This document shows positions 17,337-26,314 of a DNA stretch of 64,000 nucleotides, piece after piece. The notes under the pieces were generated by a model that had not been told where the DNA came from, did not search any database, and saw only the letters and a program-made list of their open reading frames with translations. The position numbers and the translations under genes were made by a program. Positions within the stretch are counted from its first letter, which is position 1, and each line of letters starts with the position of its first letter. The stretch spans positions 124,001 through 188,000 of the forward strand of contig NZ_CP181447.1 in assembly GCF_048001765.1 (NCBI RefSeq), written 5' to 3'. The DNA comes from Bombiscardovia asteroides_K (GTDB lineage: Bacteria > Actinomycetota > Actinomycetes > Actinomycetales > Bifidobacteriaceae).

Positions 17337-18281
17337 ATGGAACCCATGAATGGCAAGCTGAAGGTTCACGGACATTTCAACGGCCTGAAAACGACGCTTT
17401 TGTTCGCCCTCATGTGGGCCGTTATTATGCTCATCTGGTGGCTGACTGGCGGTCGCCAGGGGACACTGGGCATCTATATCCTCATAGGCCTGGCCACCAC
17501 TTTCGGATCCTACTGGTTCTCCGACAAGGTGGCGATTGCCTCCATGCACGCCCGGCCGGTCAGCGAGCAGGAGGCTCCGGACCTCTACCGGATCGTCCGA
17601 GAGCTGTCGGGGAGGGCAGGCAAGCCCATGCCCCGCATCTACATTGCCCCCACCGACTCGCCCAATGCCTTTGCCACGGGCCGTAACGAGCGCCATGCCG
17701 CCGTCTGCTGCACCCAGGGGATCCTGCGCATCCTCAACGAGCGTGAGATTCGCGGGGTGCTGGGCCACGAGCTCATGCACGTCTACAACCACGACATCCT
17801 GACCTCTGCCGTAGCTTCGGCCATGGCCACGGTCATCACCTATCTGGGATACTCCCTCATGTATTTCGGCGGCGACAGCCGGGACAGGGATAACGATTCC
17901 GGTGTCTTTGGCCTCTTGGGTGTGCTGATCAGCTCGATTCTGGCCCCGCTGGGCGCCTCCCTGATCCAGATGGCCATTTCGCGCACTCGAGAGTATGACG
18001 CCGACGAGGACGGCAGCCGGCTGACTGGGGACCCGGCGGCTCTGGCGTCGGCGCTGAACAAAATATCCTACGGGTCTCAGGCCGCGCCTATGCCGCAGAC
18101 TGCCGGCACCCAGAGCGCTGCCGCCATGATGATCGAGAATCCTTTCTCGGTCAAGGGGTTCAGCAGACTTTTTTCCACCCATCCGCCCACCGATGAGCGC
18201 ATAGCCCGCCTAATGCAGATGAGCCAGGAGATGGGGCAGACCCAGGTGAATTCCGGGCATGGAGCCCAGGTGGGGTACTGA
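17337..18281 (+). CDS. htpX: HtpX membrane zinc protease
   Basis: HtpX degrades misfolded membrane proteins at the cytoplasmic face. The protein has two N-terminal transmembrane helices (~18-38 and 43-62), the zinc motif HELMH at 144-148, another membrane-associated hydrophobic region around 160-210, and REYDADEDG supplying the third zinc ligand. I start it at the ATG at 17337 (314 residues). No ribosome site is present, but TATTGT lies 5 bases before the ATG, so a leaderless transcript is possible. The frame is open from 17256 straight after the DUF4411 stop codon, but that extension looks non-coding. Confidence 0.93.
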   Translation: MEPMNGKLKVHGHFNGLKTTLLFALMWAVIMLIWWLTGGRQGTLGIYILIGLATTFGSYWFSDKVAIASMHARPVSEQEAPDLYRIVRELSGRAGKPMPRIYIAPTDSPNAFATGRNERHAAVCCTQGILRILNEREIRGVLGHELMHVYNHDILTSAVASAMATVITYLGYSLMYFGGDSRDRDNDSGVFGLLGVLISSILAPLGASLIQMAISRTREYDADEDGSRLTGDPAALASALNKISYGSQAAPMPQTAGTQSAAAMMIENPFSVKGFSRLFSTHPPTDERIARLMQMSQEMGQTQVNSGHGAQVGY

Positions 18282-18357
18282 AAGACCAGGGGGCTAATGC
18301 GCCTGTACACCTATCAATAGCGGTGATTCCTCTCCGCTGTCTTGGTCGATAATTTTG

Positions 18358-18405
18358 GGAACGGTCAGAAGGCCCGGCCTAACGTCTGGCCCTTCTGACC
18401 GTTCC
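18358..18405. terminator. Perfect 15-bp stem between convergent htpX and nagA
   Basis: GGAACGGTCAGAAGG (18358-18372) pairs exactly with CCTTCTGACCGTTCC (18391-18405) around an 18-base loop. T-runs are weak on both sides. Its place between two convergent genes suggests a bidirectional terminator. Confidence 0.7.
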
Positions 18406-18485
18406 TGCCTTTGTGCCCTTAGTTGCGAAGAATCCGGCTTGTCATAGAGGCAAGGAGGAATCGGAGGCTTTTGGCTATTCGTTGT

Positions 18486-19793
18486 TTAGATCTGAATTCT
18501 GCGCCCGTTGCAGACCACGGTTTTGACGGACCAGTCGGCCGGGTTCAGGAGGAGGAGGTCGGCTGCATAGCTTGGTGCCAGTAGGCCCAGTGGGGCCTTG
18601 GTGATCGGATTGGGATGATCTAGTCCCAAGGCCCGGGCAGGTGTCAGCGTGACGGCTTCCACGGCCTGGGGAGCCGGGAGGCCGATGGCTTGGACGGCTC
18701 GGCCGACTGCCACATCCAGGGTCAGGGTTGAACCAGCGATGGCTCCGTTGGAGGTCAGGCGGGCGTGGCCGCCCTTCACTGTTACGTCCAGGGAGCCCAG
18801 CTTGTAGGCGCCGTCCTCGCAGCCGGTAGCCTCCATAGCATCGGTGACCAGGGCAATCCGATGGGGGAAGAGCCTGAAAGCCAGGTCGACGCAGGGGTCC
18901 TGCACATGGAAACCGTCGTTGATCAGCTCAGCCGTGACCCGAGGGTCCTCCACGGCGGCCGGAATGGGCCCTGGCTGACGGTGGTGGATGCCGTTCATGG
19001 CGTTGAAAACGTGAGTGAGTATGCGGGCGCCTGCATCGAAGGCGCGGCGGGTCTGATCGTAGTCGGCATCGCAATGGCCGACCGCAGGCACCACACTGGA
19101 CCCAGCCAGGCGGGATATGGCCTCGTAGCCATGGTCGCGCTCGGGGGCCAACGTCACCTGACGTATGCAACCGTCGGCAGCTTCCAGGAGGCGGTCGAGA
19201 ACCGTGGGTTCAGGGTCGCGCAAACACTTGGGGTCGTGCGCCCCCTTACGGGAGAGGGCGATGAAGGGCCCCTCCAAGTGGGCGCCCAGCACGTCGGGCC
19301 TGGAGTCCATGACCCGCCTGACCGAGCGCAGATTGGTGCACATCGTGTCGACCGGGTTGGTGATCAGGCTGAGCACCTGCCTGGTGGTTCCATGGACCAT
19401 ATGGCAGGCCCTAGCTGTGCGAATGGCCTCGTCGCCGTCATCGAAGGAGTGGACCCAGCCGCCGTGGGAGTGGATGTCGATGAACCCGGGGGTGAGGATG
19501 AGGCCGGCTGCGTCGATAAACTCCACACCGTCCGCATTCACGTCATGGGTATCTGATCCAGGCTGGAAGGAGGGCGGTAGGCTGGGCAGGCCAGCGGCCC
19601 TCAGGGCGGATTCCAGGCTCTCCCTGCCTTGCCCGACCTGGTCAATCCTGCCCTCCAGGGCCAAAATCCAGCTGTCTTCCCTGATGCCTCGGGCGTCTAT
19701 TAGCCTTGCGCCGGTCAGGACAAGGGGATGGGCCGGTCCATTCAGGGATGATTCGGCCGCGAACCCCGCCGACTCGTATGCTTCCTTGGACAT
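18486..19793 (-). CDS. nagA: N-acetylglucosamine-6-phosphate deacetylase
   Basis: NagA removes acetate from GlcNAc-6-phosphate to give glucosamine-6-phosphate, the substrate of NagB encoded just upstream. This 435-residue amidohydrolase has the metal motif FIDIHSHGG, the acidic and His ligands in AHLEGPFI, GHCDADYD and HVFNAM, and the catalytic Asp in VTDAMEATG. It begins 14 bases after nagB stops, with AGAAGG upstream. The N-terminal ~25 residues extend beyond the usual domain. It is the last gene of the AGE-kinase-nagB-nagA operon. Confidence 0.95.
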   Translation of the reverse strand: MSKEAYESAGFAAESSLNGPAHPLVLTGARLIDARGIREDSWILALEGRIDQVGQGRESLESALRAAGLPSLPPSFQPGSDTHDVNADGVEFIDAAGLILTPGFIDIHSHGGWVHSFDDGDEAIRTARACHMVHGTTRQVLSLITNPVDTMCTNLRSVRRVMDSRPDVLGAHLEGPFIALSRKGAHDPKCLRDPEPTVLDRLLEAADGCIRQVTLAPERDHGYEAISRLAGSSVVPAVGHCDADYDQTRRAFDAGARILTHVFNAMNGIHHRQPGPIPAAVEDPRVTAELINDGFHVQDPCVDLAFRLFPHRIALVTDAMEATGCEDGAYKLGSLDVTVKGGHARLTSNGAIAGSTLTLDVAVGRAVQAIGLPAPQAVEAVTLTPARALGLDHPNPITKAPLGLLAPSYAADLLLLNPADWSVKTVVCNGRRIQI

Positions 19794-19807
19794 GTTTGGT
19801 TTGCCTT

Positions 19808-20596
19808 CTAGATGGACTGCCAGTCAGGCTTGTTGGCATATGCCCACTTGTAGTAGTCGCGGTTGCGCAGGCGGGAGGCGGCGGCCTCGTCCACGATCAC
19901 TGTGGCGTGGGGATGCATCTGAAGGGCGGAGGCCGGGCAGAAGGACGATATGCCTCCCTCTACGCTCTCGGCCACGGCTTCTGCCTTGCCGGCACCGAAG
20001 GCCAGGAGGACCAGCTGGCGTGCCTTGAGGATGGTTCCGATTCCTTGGGTGATGCAATGGGTGGGCACCTGGTCCATGTCATTGTCGAAGAAGCGGGCGT
20101 TGTCGATGCGGGTCTGCTCGGTCAGGGTCTTGATGCGGGTGCCCGAGGCCAGGGAGGATCCGGGCTCGTTGAAGCCGATGTGTCCATCAGTGCCGATGCC
20201 CAGGATCTGCAGGTCGACGCCGCCTGCATCCTCGATTGCCTGGTCGTACACATGGCCAGCATCCTTGATGGTGTCCAGGTTCCCATTGGGCACCCTCACC
20301 TTGGCCGGGTCCAGGCCCAGAGGCTCGACCACGGTCCGGTCGATGGTGGACCGGTAGGACTGGGGGTGGGCCGGGTCCAGGCCCGCGTACTCGTCCAGGG
20401 CGAAGCCACGTACCTGGGAGACGTCAATCCCCTCCTTGTGGACAAGATCGGCCAGCGCCTTGTATGCCGCCAGAGGGCTGGATCCCGTGGCTAGACCCAG
20501 CACGCAGTCAGGCTTGCGCCGGATTAGGTCAGCTGTGCAGCGGGCATAGATTTCGCCGGCTTCCTCCTGGGACTTGACGATGATGATTTCGGTCAT
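19808..20596 (-). CDS. nagB: Glucosamine-6-phosphate deaminase
   Basis: NagB converts glucosamine-6-phosphate to fructose-6-phosphate and ammonia, feeding the bifid shunt. The 262-residue sequence has LGLATGSSP (phosphate site), FALDEYAGL with the catalytic Asp, and the signature LGIGTDGHIGFNEPGSS. Length matches the family. Its ATG overlaps the stop of the upstream kinase (ATGA), and AAAGGAAA is positioned as the ribosome site. Confidence 0.96.
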   Translation of the reverse strand: MTEIIIVKSQEEAGEIYARCTADLIRRKPDCVLGLATGSSPLAAYKALADLVHKEGIDVSQVRGFALDEYAGLDPAHPQSYRSTIDRTVVEPLGLDPAKVRVPNGNLDTIKDAGHVYDQAIEDAGGVDLQILGIGTDGHIGFNEPGSSLASGTRIKTLTEQTRIDNARFFDNDMDQVPTHCITQGIGTILKARQLVLLAFGAGKAEAVAESVEGGISSFCPASALQMHPHATVIVDEAAASRLRNRDYYKWAYANKPDWQSI

Positions 20597-21699
20597 GATG
20601 CGATTTCCTTTCCAATAAGGTCAGATGGTCGACTGTCGGCGGCCATGCGTCCTGCCAGGGCGGCGCCGATGGCTGCGATGGGCAGGTCGGCTGGGGCCAG
20701 GCGCAACCGGTCGGGCAGCTTCAGCGAGGCGATGAAGTGGCTGCAAGCCGCGCTCCTATTCAGATGCTCGGTGACCAGATCCAGTAGGGGCTGACCGGTT
20801 TTGCTCATGCCGCCGCCCAAGATGATGACCGCGGGATCGATGGTCAGGGCCACGATCTGCACGGCCAGGGCGATGCCATGGCCGATGATGTCCTGGACTT
20901 CCTGAGCGTGCTGGTTCCCCTGGCTTGCCTGGGCAATCAGATCAGGCAGAGGGTGGGCAATTCCTGGCCAAAGGGCTTCCACTGCTGAACCTGATGCCAC
21001 GGTCTCCAGACAGCCACACTGGCCGCACTTGCAGGGAAACTGGTGGGCGTCCACCGGAATGTGTCCAATTTCGCCGATTGCTCCACTGGCTCCGTGTTCG
21101 ATCCGGCCCCCGCGGATGATGCCCGCTGCCAGGCCGGTGCCTAGATTGATGAAGGCCACCACATGGTCGTCCTGGTCGGGCAGGGCCCTGGGTCTGTCAC
21201 GCCCAGGCTCTGATACGGGGCGTCGGGCCTGGTTCCGGGCAACCTCGGAGTGAGGTGTGGTTCGAGGGGCCATTAGGGAGTCGCTGGCCTGCGAGGCGGC
21301 TCCCAGGGCAGCGATATTGACATCGTTTTCGACGCGGACGGGCAGGCCGGTCGTCTTGGTAACGGCAGGGCCCAGAGCCATGTGGCGGATGCCCAGGTTG
21401 ACTGCGTCGTCCACTATTCCACGGTTGGCATCCACGCGCCCCGGGATGCCCAGGCCTACGGTGACAGGACCCCGATTTGGGCCCACCAGATCCAGAAGGT
21501 GGTGGATAAGTGTCACCGTGTCGTCATGAACCGCTTGGTTGCCCTCGCGCGTGGGGATTCGATGGCAGGCCAGCAGGTGCTTGTCGCCGTCCATGGCCAC
21601 GCCCTCGATTTTGGTGCCGCCGATGTCAATTCCTAGGCTGATCGGACGGGCCTGGACGCTATCTGTATCCGCCTCGGGATGCGGGGTCGATGCTGCCAT
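20593..21699 (-). CDS. ROK family sugar kinase (N-acylmannosamine/glucokinase type)
   Basis: This 368-residue cytoplasmic kinase has the ROK phosphate motif LGIDIGGTKIEGVAMD, the base region GIPGRVD, the sugar-binding GEIGHIPVD and the zinc cluster CKCGQCGCLETVASG. Without DNA-binding residues it is an enzyme, not a repressor. Its place after an AGE-family enzyme and before nagB/nagA suggests it phosphorylates ManNAc, GlcNAc or a related hexose. A hydrophilic insert of ~40 residues (around SEVARNQARRPVSEPGRDRP) precedes the phosphate-2 loop and is unusual. ATG 21699 lies 5 bases after the upstream stop; the longer open frame overlaps that gene and is less credible. Confidence 0.85.
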   Translation of the reverse strand: MAASTPHPEADTDSVQARPISLGIDIGGTKIEGVAMDGDKHLLACHRIPTREGNQAVHDDTVTLIHHLLDLVGPNRGPVTVGLGIPGRVDANRGIVDDAVNLGIRHMALGPAVTKTTGLPVRVENDVNIAALGAASQASDSLMAPRTTPHSEVARNQARRPVSEPGRDRPRALPDQDDHVVAFINLGTGLAAGIIRGGRIEHGASGAIGEIGHIPVDAHQFPCKCGQCGCLETVASGSAVEALWPGIAHPLPDLIAQASQGNQHAQEVQDIIGHGIALAVQIVALTIDPAVIILGGGMSKTGQPLLDLVTEHLNRSAACSHFIASLKLPDRLRLAPADLPIAAIGAALAGRMAADSRPSDLIGKEIAS

Positions 21700-21704
21700 G
21701 GATT

Positions 21705-23009
21705 TCAGCGGGCCTGATTCTGGTCTGCAGGTCCCTGTCCGCAGGCCTTCTTGATGGCCGTGGCGATGGAGACCGCCGGGTCGTTGTAGGGAATCAGGGT
21801 GGACTGGAATGCGTGGTAGAGGTCGGACTTGCCGGGCCAGACCGTGCCAATCACGTGGTTGTTGGCATCCAGCTGATGCCACCAGGACCCGCCCTGGTGG
21901 TCAATCAGGTAGTGGTCTACGTAGCTGCAGAAGGTGGAGTACCAATCGGCGTAGGTGGCCTTGCCGGTGGCTGCGTAGAGGGTGGACGAGGTGTTCAGAG
22001 CCTCGGCCAGGGTCCAGTGCATGCGGTCGTCGACAACCGGGCGGCCCTGCCAGTCTGTGGTGTAGACCAGGCCCTCGGCTCCGTCGGCGGCCCAGCCATC
22101 CTCCACAGCCCTGGCGAACAGGTGCTCGGCTGCCTCGATGTAGTGGCGACGGTCGGCATCCTGATCGAACCTGCTTAGTGCGTACTGGGTAATCAGCCTG
22201 GCCCATTCAATCCCGTGGCCCGGCGTTGCCCCGTAAGGCTTGAACTGGTCGGCCTTGTTGTTCTGGTTGTAGTCCAGGTCGGCCTGCCAGTCGCTGTTGA
22301 AATGCTCGGGGATGCGCCACTGGTTGTTCTCAGCCCAGCTGATGACCTGGTCGATGATGCGACCGGCGCGCTCGCGATAATCCTCCTTGCCGGTGGCATC
22401 GGCTACGGCCAGGAAGGCCTCGGTGCTGTGCATGTTGGCGTTGAGCCCCCGGTAGGGGTCCAGCCTGGTGAACTCGCTGTTCCAGGTGTCGACGGCAAGG
22501 CCCTTGTCGTCATCCCAGAAGTAGCGGTTGAAGATCTCCAGTGCCTGGTCCAGCAGGGCCTGCCCATCGGGGTCGCCGGCCAGCATGGCCGAGGAGGCGG
22601 CCAGGACTACGAAGGCGTGGGTGTAACAGGACTTGCCGCTCTCGGGCTGGCCCTGCCAGGAGACCGAGGGATACCAGCCGCCGTGCTCGTCGTCGTGCAG
22701 GTTACCCTGGAGGGCCTGGACGCCACGATGGACCAGCTCTGATGCGCCCGGGTAGCCCAGGAGGCTGCCAATGGCGTAGACGTGGGTCATCCTGCAGGTG
22801 ATCCAGGTCTGGATTCCCTGGTCTGGGTCGATGCTGCCGTCGTCATTGAGCCAGCCGGCGCCGCCCTGCTCGGTGGGGAACCCCCGTCCGAAGTCCAGGA
22901 AGCCGTAGGTCTGCGAGGCCATGAAGATGCGATTGGCCTCGTTACCCAGCAGGTATCGCGGATTTGTGGCGGACGGTGAGGCTTCCGAATGGTTCGGTGT
23001 CGTGGTCAT
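21705..23009 (-). CDS. AGE-family epimerase / YihS-like aldose-ketose isomerase
   Basis: This 434-residue protein is an alpha/alpha-barrel enzyme of the N-acylglucosamine 2-epimerase superfamily. Recognisable segments are GLNANMHSTEAFLAVADATG, EHFNSDWQADLDYN and FKPYGATPGHGIEWARL. The last is closer to YihS/mannose isomerase than to renin-binding epimerases, so it may interconvert mannose with fructose or ManNAc with GlcNAc. It is the first gene of the operon, reading away from the ROK regulator at 23308, with AAAGGAG about 6 bases before the ATG. The amino-sugar neighbours favour the N-acyl substrate; the motifs favour the free-sugar isomerase. Confidence 0.8.
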   Translation of the reverse strand: MTTTPNHSEASPSATNPRYLLGNEANRIFMASQTYGFLDFGRGFPTEQGGAGWLNDDGSIDPDQGIQTWITCRMTHVYAIGSLLGYPGASELVHRGVQALQGNLHDDEHGGWYPSVSWQGQPESGKSCYTHAFVVLAASSAMLAGDPDGQALLDQALEIFNRYFWDDDKGLAVDTWNSEFTRLDPYRGLNANMHSTEAFLAVADATGKEDYRERAGRIIDQVISWAENNQWRIPEHFNSDWQADLDYNQNNKADQFKPYGATPGHGIEWARLITQYALSRFDQDADRRHYIEAAEHLFARAVEDGWAADGAEGLVYTTDWQGRPVVDDRMHWTLAEALNTSSTLYAATGKATYADWYSTFCSYVDHYLIDHQGGSWWHQLDANNHVIGTVWPGKSDLYHAFQSTLIPYNDPAVSIATAIKKACGQGPADQNQAR

Positions 23010-23066
23010 GGCAATCGCTCCTTTGCTCAGCGAGGGGATGCAGCTGTTTTCGATGTCTGTTTACAG

Positions 23067-23086
23067 CCTAACACTTAATTGTTAGG
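23067..23086. promoter_or_regulatory. 20-bp palindromic operator candidate for the ROK regulator
   Basis: CCTAACACTTAATTGTTAGG has perfect 7-bp arms (CCTAACA/TGTTAGG) and a TTAA centre. It lies 58 bases upstream of the AGE gene and 222 bases before the divergent ROK gene. It is a good size and place for a NagC-type repressor site controlling the amino-sugar operon. Binding is inferred. Confidence 0.6.
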
Positions 23087-23307
23087 AAACTGAACTTTTT
23101 ATTGGCTGTCCCCGTGGTCTTGCTCACGATGCTAGTGCGCAGTCCTGAAAACCAACAGCTTTGGTGCCCCAATGGCGAGGTATGGACCTGCCCGGGCAAG
23201 GAAGTTTACAATATAAGGTGCAAGCATGGATGGGCGTGATCACGGGGTTCAAGGCCCAATCCCCATGGCGGGTCCCCGTTCCCGCATTATCTATTGTCAG
23301 GCGAATC

Positions 23308-24426
23308 ATGACCAGCAATACCGGCAACCTGTCCAAGGCGCTGCCCAAGTCGGTGCGGCACCACAACCGAGCCATCCTGCTCAGGTTGCTCTACCCCGAT
23401 GTCAGCATGACCAGGGCTGATCTGGCTCGCGCATCAGGGTTGACCAGGGTCGCCATATCAGACATCGTGGCCGAGCTGCTGGGCGAGCATCTGCTCATGG
23501 AAGTGGGTTATAGCAAATCCACTGGGCCTGGCAAGCGGGGGCGGCTGCTGCGCATCAATCCAGACGGGCGCAGCATCCTGGCCCTGGACCTTTCCACGCC
23601 CTACGTTTTCAGGGGGGCGGTGCTCAACCTGACCGGACAGGTGGTGGCGCGTGAGGAGATCCCGCTGACTGCTGACGGCAAGGTCCCCCTGGACTTGGTG
23701 GGGGAGTTGACTGATTCATTGATGCAGCGGGCAACCCATCCCATCATGGGCATCGGCGTATCCAGTCCCGGCATCGTCAGTGCTGAAGGCGTGGTGGATG
23801 ATGCCACCAACCTGGGCTGGGTTCAGACCGACCTGCGCGGCTACCTGCATGAGAAGACAGGCCTGGAGGTGACGGTCAACAACGATGCCAATAATGAGGT
23901 TTTGGCCGAACGGCAGTTTGGTTCAGGCCAGTCCGACCTGCTGCTGGTCCATCTGGGCGACGGAGTTGGGGCAGGATTGCTGATTTCCGGCGAGCTGGTG
24001 ACTGGTTGTAACCGTGCGGCTGGAGAAATCGGCCATGTGGGCGTTGACCCCACAGGTCCGCAGTGTCGCTGCGGCAAGCGCGGCTGCCTGGAATCACTGA
24101 TCAGCGTTCCCAAGCTGACTGCTGCAATGGATCGGGATCCCGACAATCTGGCCAGCATTCTGCGGCGTGCTGGCGAACTGCTGGGTCGTGTTCTGACCAT
24201 GCCCGCCGGCCTTATGGACATTCCTCGCGTAGCTGTCCTGGGCGACTCCAGGGTGGTGAATCGCATTTTCCTGAGTGCCATGGAGAAGACCATGAACGAT
24301 GCCCTGGCCACTGATTTTCGGCGACCCCTTGTGGTTGACCGCTCGGCCTTGGGTGAGGATGCAGCCTTGCTTGGAGCCTGCTCCACGGTGGTGGCCGACC
24401 TGATCGAGCCTGACGGCACCGTCTGA
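23308..24426 (+). CDS. ROK family transcriptional regulator (NagC-like)
   Basis: This 372-residue protein joins a winged helix-turn-helix (about 20-75; VSMTRADLARASGLTRVAISDIVAELL, wing STGPGKRGRLLRI) to a ROK sensor domain. The sensor has LVHLGDGVGAGLLISGELVTGCNRAAGEIGHVGVD and the zinc motif CRCGKRGCLESL. It is divergent from the AGE-kinase-nagB-nagA operon and is its likely repressor, released by an amino-sugar phosphate or related ligand. The ATG at 23308 has a weak ribosome site (CAGGCG); the frame is open to 23161 but that part does not look like ROK sequence. Confidence 0.88.
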   Translation: MTSNTGNLSKALPKSVRHHNRAILLRLLYPDVSMTRADLARASGLTRVAISDIVAELLGEHLLMEVGYSKSTGPGKRGRLLRINPDGRSILALDLSTPYVFRGAVLNLTGQVVAREEIPLTADGKVPLDLVGELTDSLMQRATHPIMGIGVSSPGIVSAEGVVDDATNLGWVQTDLRGYLHEKTGLEVTVNNDANNEVLAERQFGSGQSDLLLVHLGDGVGAGLLISGELVTGCNRAAGEIGHVGVDPTGPQCRCGKRGCLESLISVPKLTAAMDRDPDNLASILRRAGELLGRVLTMPAGLMDIPRVAVLGDSRVVNRIFLSAMEKTMNDALATDFRRPLVVDRSALGEDAALLGACSTVVADLIEPDGTV

Positions 24427-24549
24427 AAGTGGATTGAAGAGCTGTCTCGCAACCGTGCCCGGAGTTGGTGATTCGCGCACATCGCCGAGACCTGCTACCA
24501 TGGTGACTCGCATGCGGTTGGCCGAGGTTCGACCCTGGTAGCCGGATTT

Positions 24550-24620
24550 GCGGGCGTAGTTCATTGGTAGAATGGAAGCTTCCCAAGCTTCAGAGGCGGG
24601 TCCGATTCCCGTCGCCCGCT
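24550..24620 (+). tRNA. tRNA-Gly (CCC)
   Basis: The sequence folds as a tRNA: acceptor GCGGGCG paired with CGCCCGC, discriminator T, D-arm GTTCATTGGTAGAATGG, anticodon stem GAAGC/GCTTC around TTCCCAA (anticodon CCC), and the T-arm loop GGTCCGATTCC. The length is 71 bases and CCA is not encoded. Confidence 0.95.
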
Positions 24621-24841
24621 CTCCTTCTCAGAAAATCGCTAATGGCGCTGACATCTAGGTTTGGGAAGATATCAGCTTTGGCGAGGATAAACTCTTGTGC
24701 GCATCTGGTACTGACTAGCAGTTTAACGAGGATAAAGCAGATACCCCAACTGAGCATATGCCGCGTTCTTTGCGCATCCATATCGTTAAATGAAACTGGT
24801 CGGCCTATAGTTGGTGAGCGAGCGTCAGCATCAGCGTTTAC

Positions 24842-25336
24842 TCACAGGGGAATATCGCTGACGTCTATCGAGAGGAACAGCACCCCAGCCAGACTATGCA
24901 GTAAGACGATCAAAGTCACTAAGACAAGCAGGATTTTTGCGACGATGTTCCACCATTTCCGGGCTTTGCGCGACTTCCGTTTATACAAGGCAACTATATG
25001 GACAATGCCGCTTATCAGCCAGCAGACAAGCCCCACAATGGTGGTCGCAATTATCCTGTTCACCCAAGTGTCCGAGGCAAAATCAACGGCATACGGGAAT
25101 GCCATAAAGAACTGAATAGGAATTTTGCTATACCAGCCCCAGCTCATTGGCAGCAACAGAACAAGGCCTAGAAACCATAGGACAAGGTCGGCATGAGCGG
25201 GTACGTGGATTGTGCGGCGAAGGTCGGTCTTCTCCGTATCCTCGCCTGTTTTATCCGATTTCCGTCCCCTGCATGCCATAGCCGCAAGGCTACAGCATCT
25301 GTAGGTATGAAGAGCCACTTGCAGACGCTTCCTCAC
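24842..25336 (-). CDS. Small membrane protein of unknown function
   Basis: This 164-residue protein has three hydrophobic segments (LVLWFLGLVLLLPMSWGW, IIATTIVGLVCWLISGIVHIVAL, ILLVLVTLIVLLHSLAGVLFL) separated by basic stretches such as YKRKSRKARKWW. I recognise no family. The GTG at 25336 is preceded by GGGGAA; an internal ATG at 25279 is an alternative start. It lies in the AT-richer segment after tRNA-Gly, which also holds a decayed gene, so the whole piece may be an acquired insertion. Confidence 0.55.
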   Translation of the reverse strand: MRKRLQVALHTYRCCSLAAMACRGRKSDKTGEDTEKTDLRRTIHVPAHADLVLWFLGLVLLLPMSWGWYSKIPIQFFMAFPYAVDFASDTWVNRIIATTIVGLVCWLISGIVHIVALYKRKSRKARKWWNIVAKILLVLVTLIVLLHSLAGVLFLSIDVSDIPL

Positions 25337-25395
25337 ATTCCCCGTTAATCCTGTTCCGCTTGACCGCCAGTTTTCACTGAAGAGTTTCTCATCTG

Positions 25396-25749
25396 TGAAA
25401 GATTTGACTGTGCGATCTGCAAGGTGGGCGACTATAGCAAAAGACGGTACGAATCATGGTGTGGCCTCGTTTGTGTTTCCACGTCTGATTGAGGCGTATG
25501 CGCGGGCTTTTGCTCGCCACATCCAATGTGAGGAAGTTATATCGCAGCTTGGCTTGTTGGCATGAGATTAAGGACGTGGTGCCTGTCAACTCAATCCGCG
25601 ACTATGCCGACGTGACGCCTGCTGACCAGCTGATGGAGTGCTTCCTCGAAGCTATTACCAACACTTGGTGGCTACTGGGCACGCTGCTTTCCGCATCGGC
25701 GAACCAATCGCGCCTATGGTTGCAAACAGGACTCTGCTCAAACCTCTAG
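25396..25749 (+). pseudogene. Decayed coding remnant, two frames
   Basis: Two partial reading frames follow each other. The first (from GTG 25396) includes TNHGVASFVFPRLIEAYARAFARH and stops at 25567. The second, in another frame, contains SIRDYADVTPADQLMECFLEAITN and ends at 25749. The second segment faintly resembles the DYA-E-F-EA motif of phage head or metallopeptidase proteins, but not enough to name a family. Best read as a frameshifted, truncated gene; function unknown. Confidence 0.3.
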
Positions 25750-26080
25750 AATCTCAAGGTTAATGGAGATGTGTCCACCTTGCCTGAATATGCATCCAAC
25801 CCAGATCCTGTATCCAAGTAGGTAACTCAACATCTGTAGTTTCGTTCCACTTAAATCACCTCATAGTAATTTGCTCTGGTCATTTCTATTCTCTTGCCCA
25901 TAATCGAATCTTCGATATCTGAGCTAAAAGTTGCAAGCCCGGCAACAGCGCGGAAAGCCTCTTCTAGCACCATCATTGATGAACAATATTCCTGGAAGTT
26001 CTGGAGTGTCGAAGCACGGTGCCTCAGGTCCGGCAGTGGAAGATGAGGGGGTACAGGGAAGTATGGAAAGGACGGCCATC
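25750..26080. other. Intergenic region with nothing recognised
   Basis: About 330 bases of lower-GC DNA with no convincing reading frame, RNA fold or repeat. The final ~40 bases (GATGAGGGGG..GGAAAGG) form the leader of the DUF2188 gene. Confidence 0.5.
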
Positions 26081-26314
26081 ATGGCTGATTATCACGTGCA
26101 ATACGACGGGGATCGCGATCTTTGGACAGTCAAGCGGGCCGGGGCCTCACGCGTCTCCCGCACCTTCGCCACCAAGGCGGAGGCCACCAAGCAGGCCAAG
26201 GTCTTTGCAGACCGGTCCGGCGGCGGCGAGGTCAACATCCATAACAAGGGCGGCAACAAAATCCGCGACAAGCGCACCATAGGCAAGAAAGATCCTCGAG
26301 ACATCAAGGGCTAA
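26081..26314 (+). CDS. DUF2188 small protein
   Basis: This 77-residue protein has the DUF2188 pattern: YHVQYDGDRDLWTVKRAGASRVS, a central TKAEATKQAKVFADRSGGGEV helix, and the C-terminal INHK-like HNKGGNKIRDKRTI. The family is common in actinobacteria and firmicutes and has no established function. I start it at the ATG at 26081, which has AAAGGACGG upstream; in-frame starts at 26063 and 25931 lack support. It is basic and probably cytoplasmic. Confidence 0.8.
   Translation: MADYHVQYDGDRDLWTVKRAGASRVSRTFATKAEATKQAKVFADRSGGGEVNIHNKGGNKIRDKRTIGKKDPRDIKG

Noticed and set aside
24564..25115. 183-residue plus-strand frame beginning in tRNA-Gly
   Set aside because: It starts inside the tRNA and runs antisense to the membrane-protein gene; no ribosome site.
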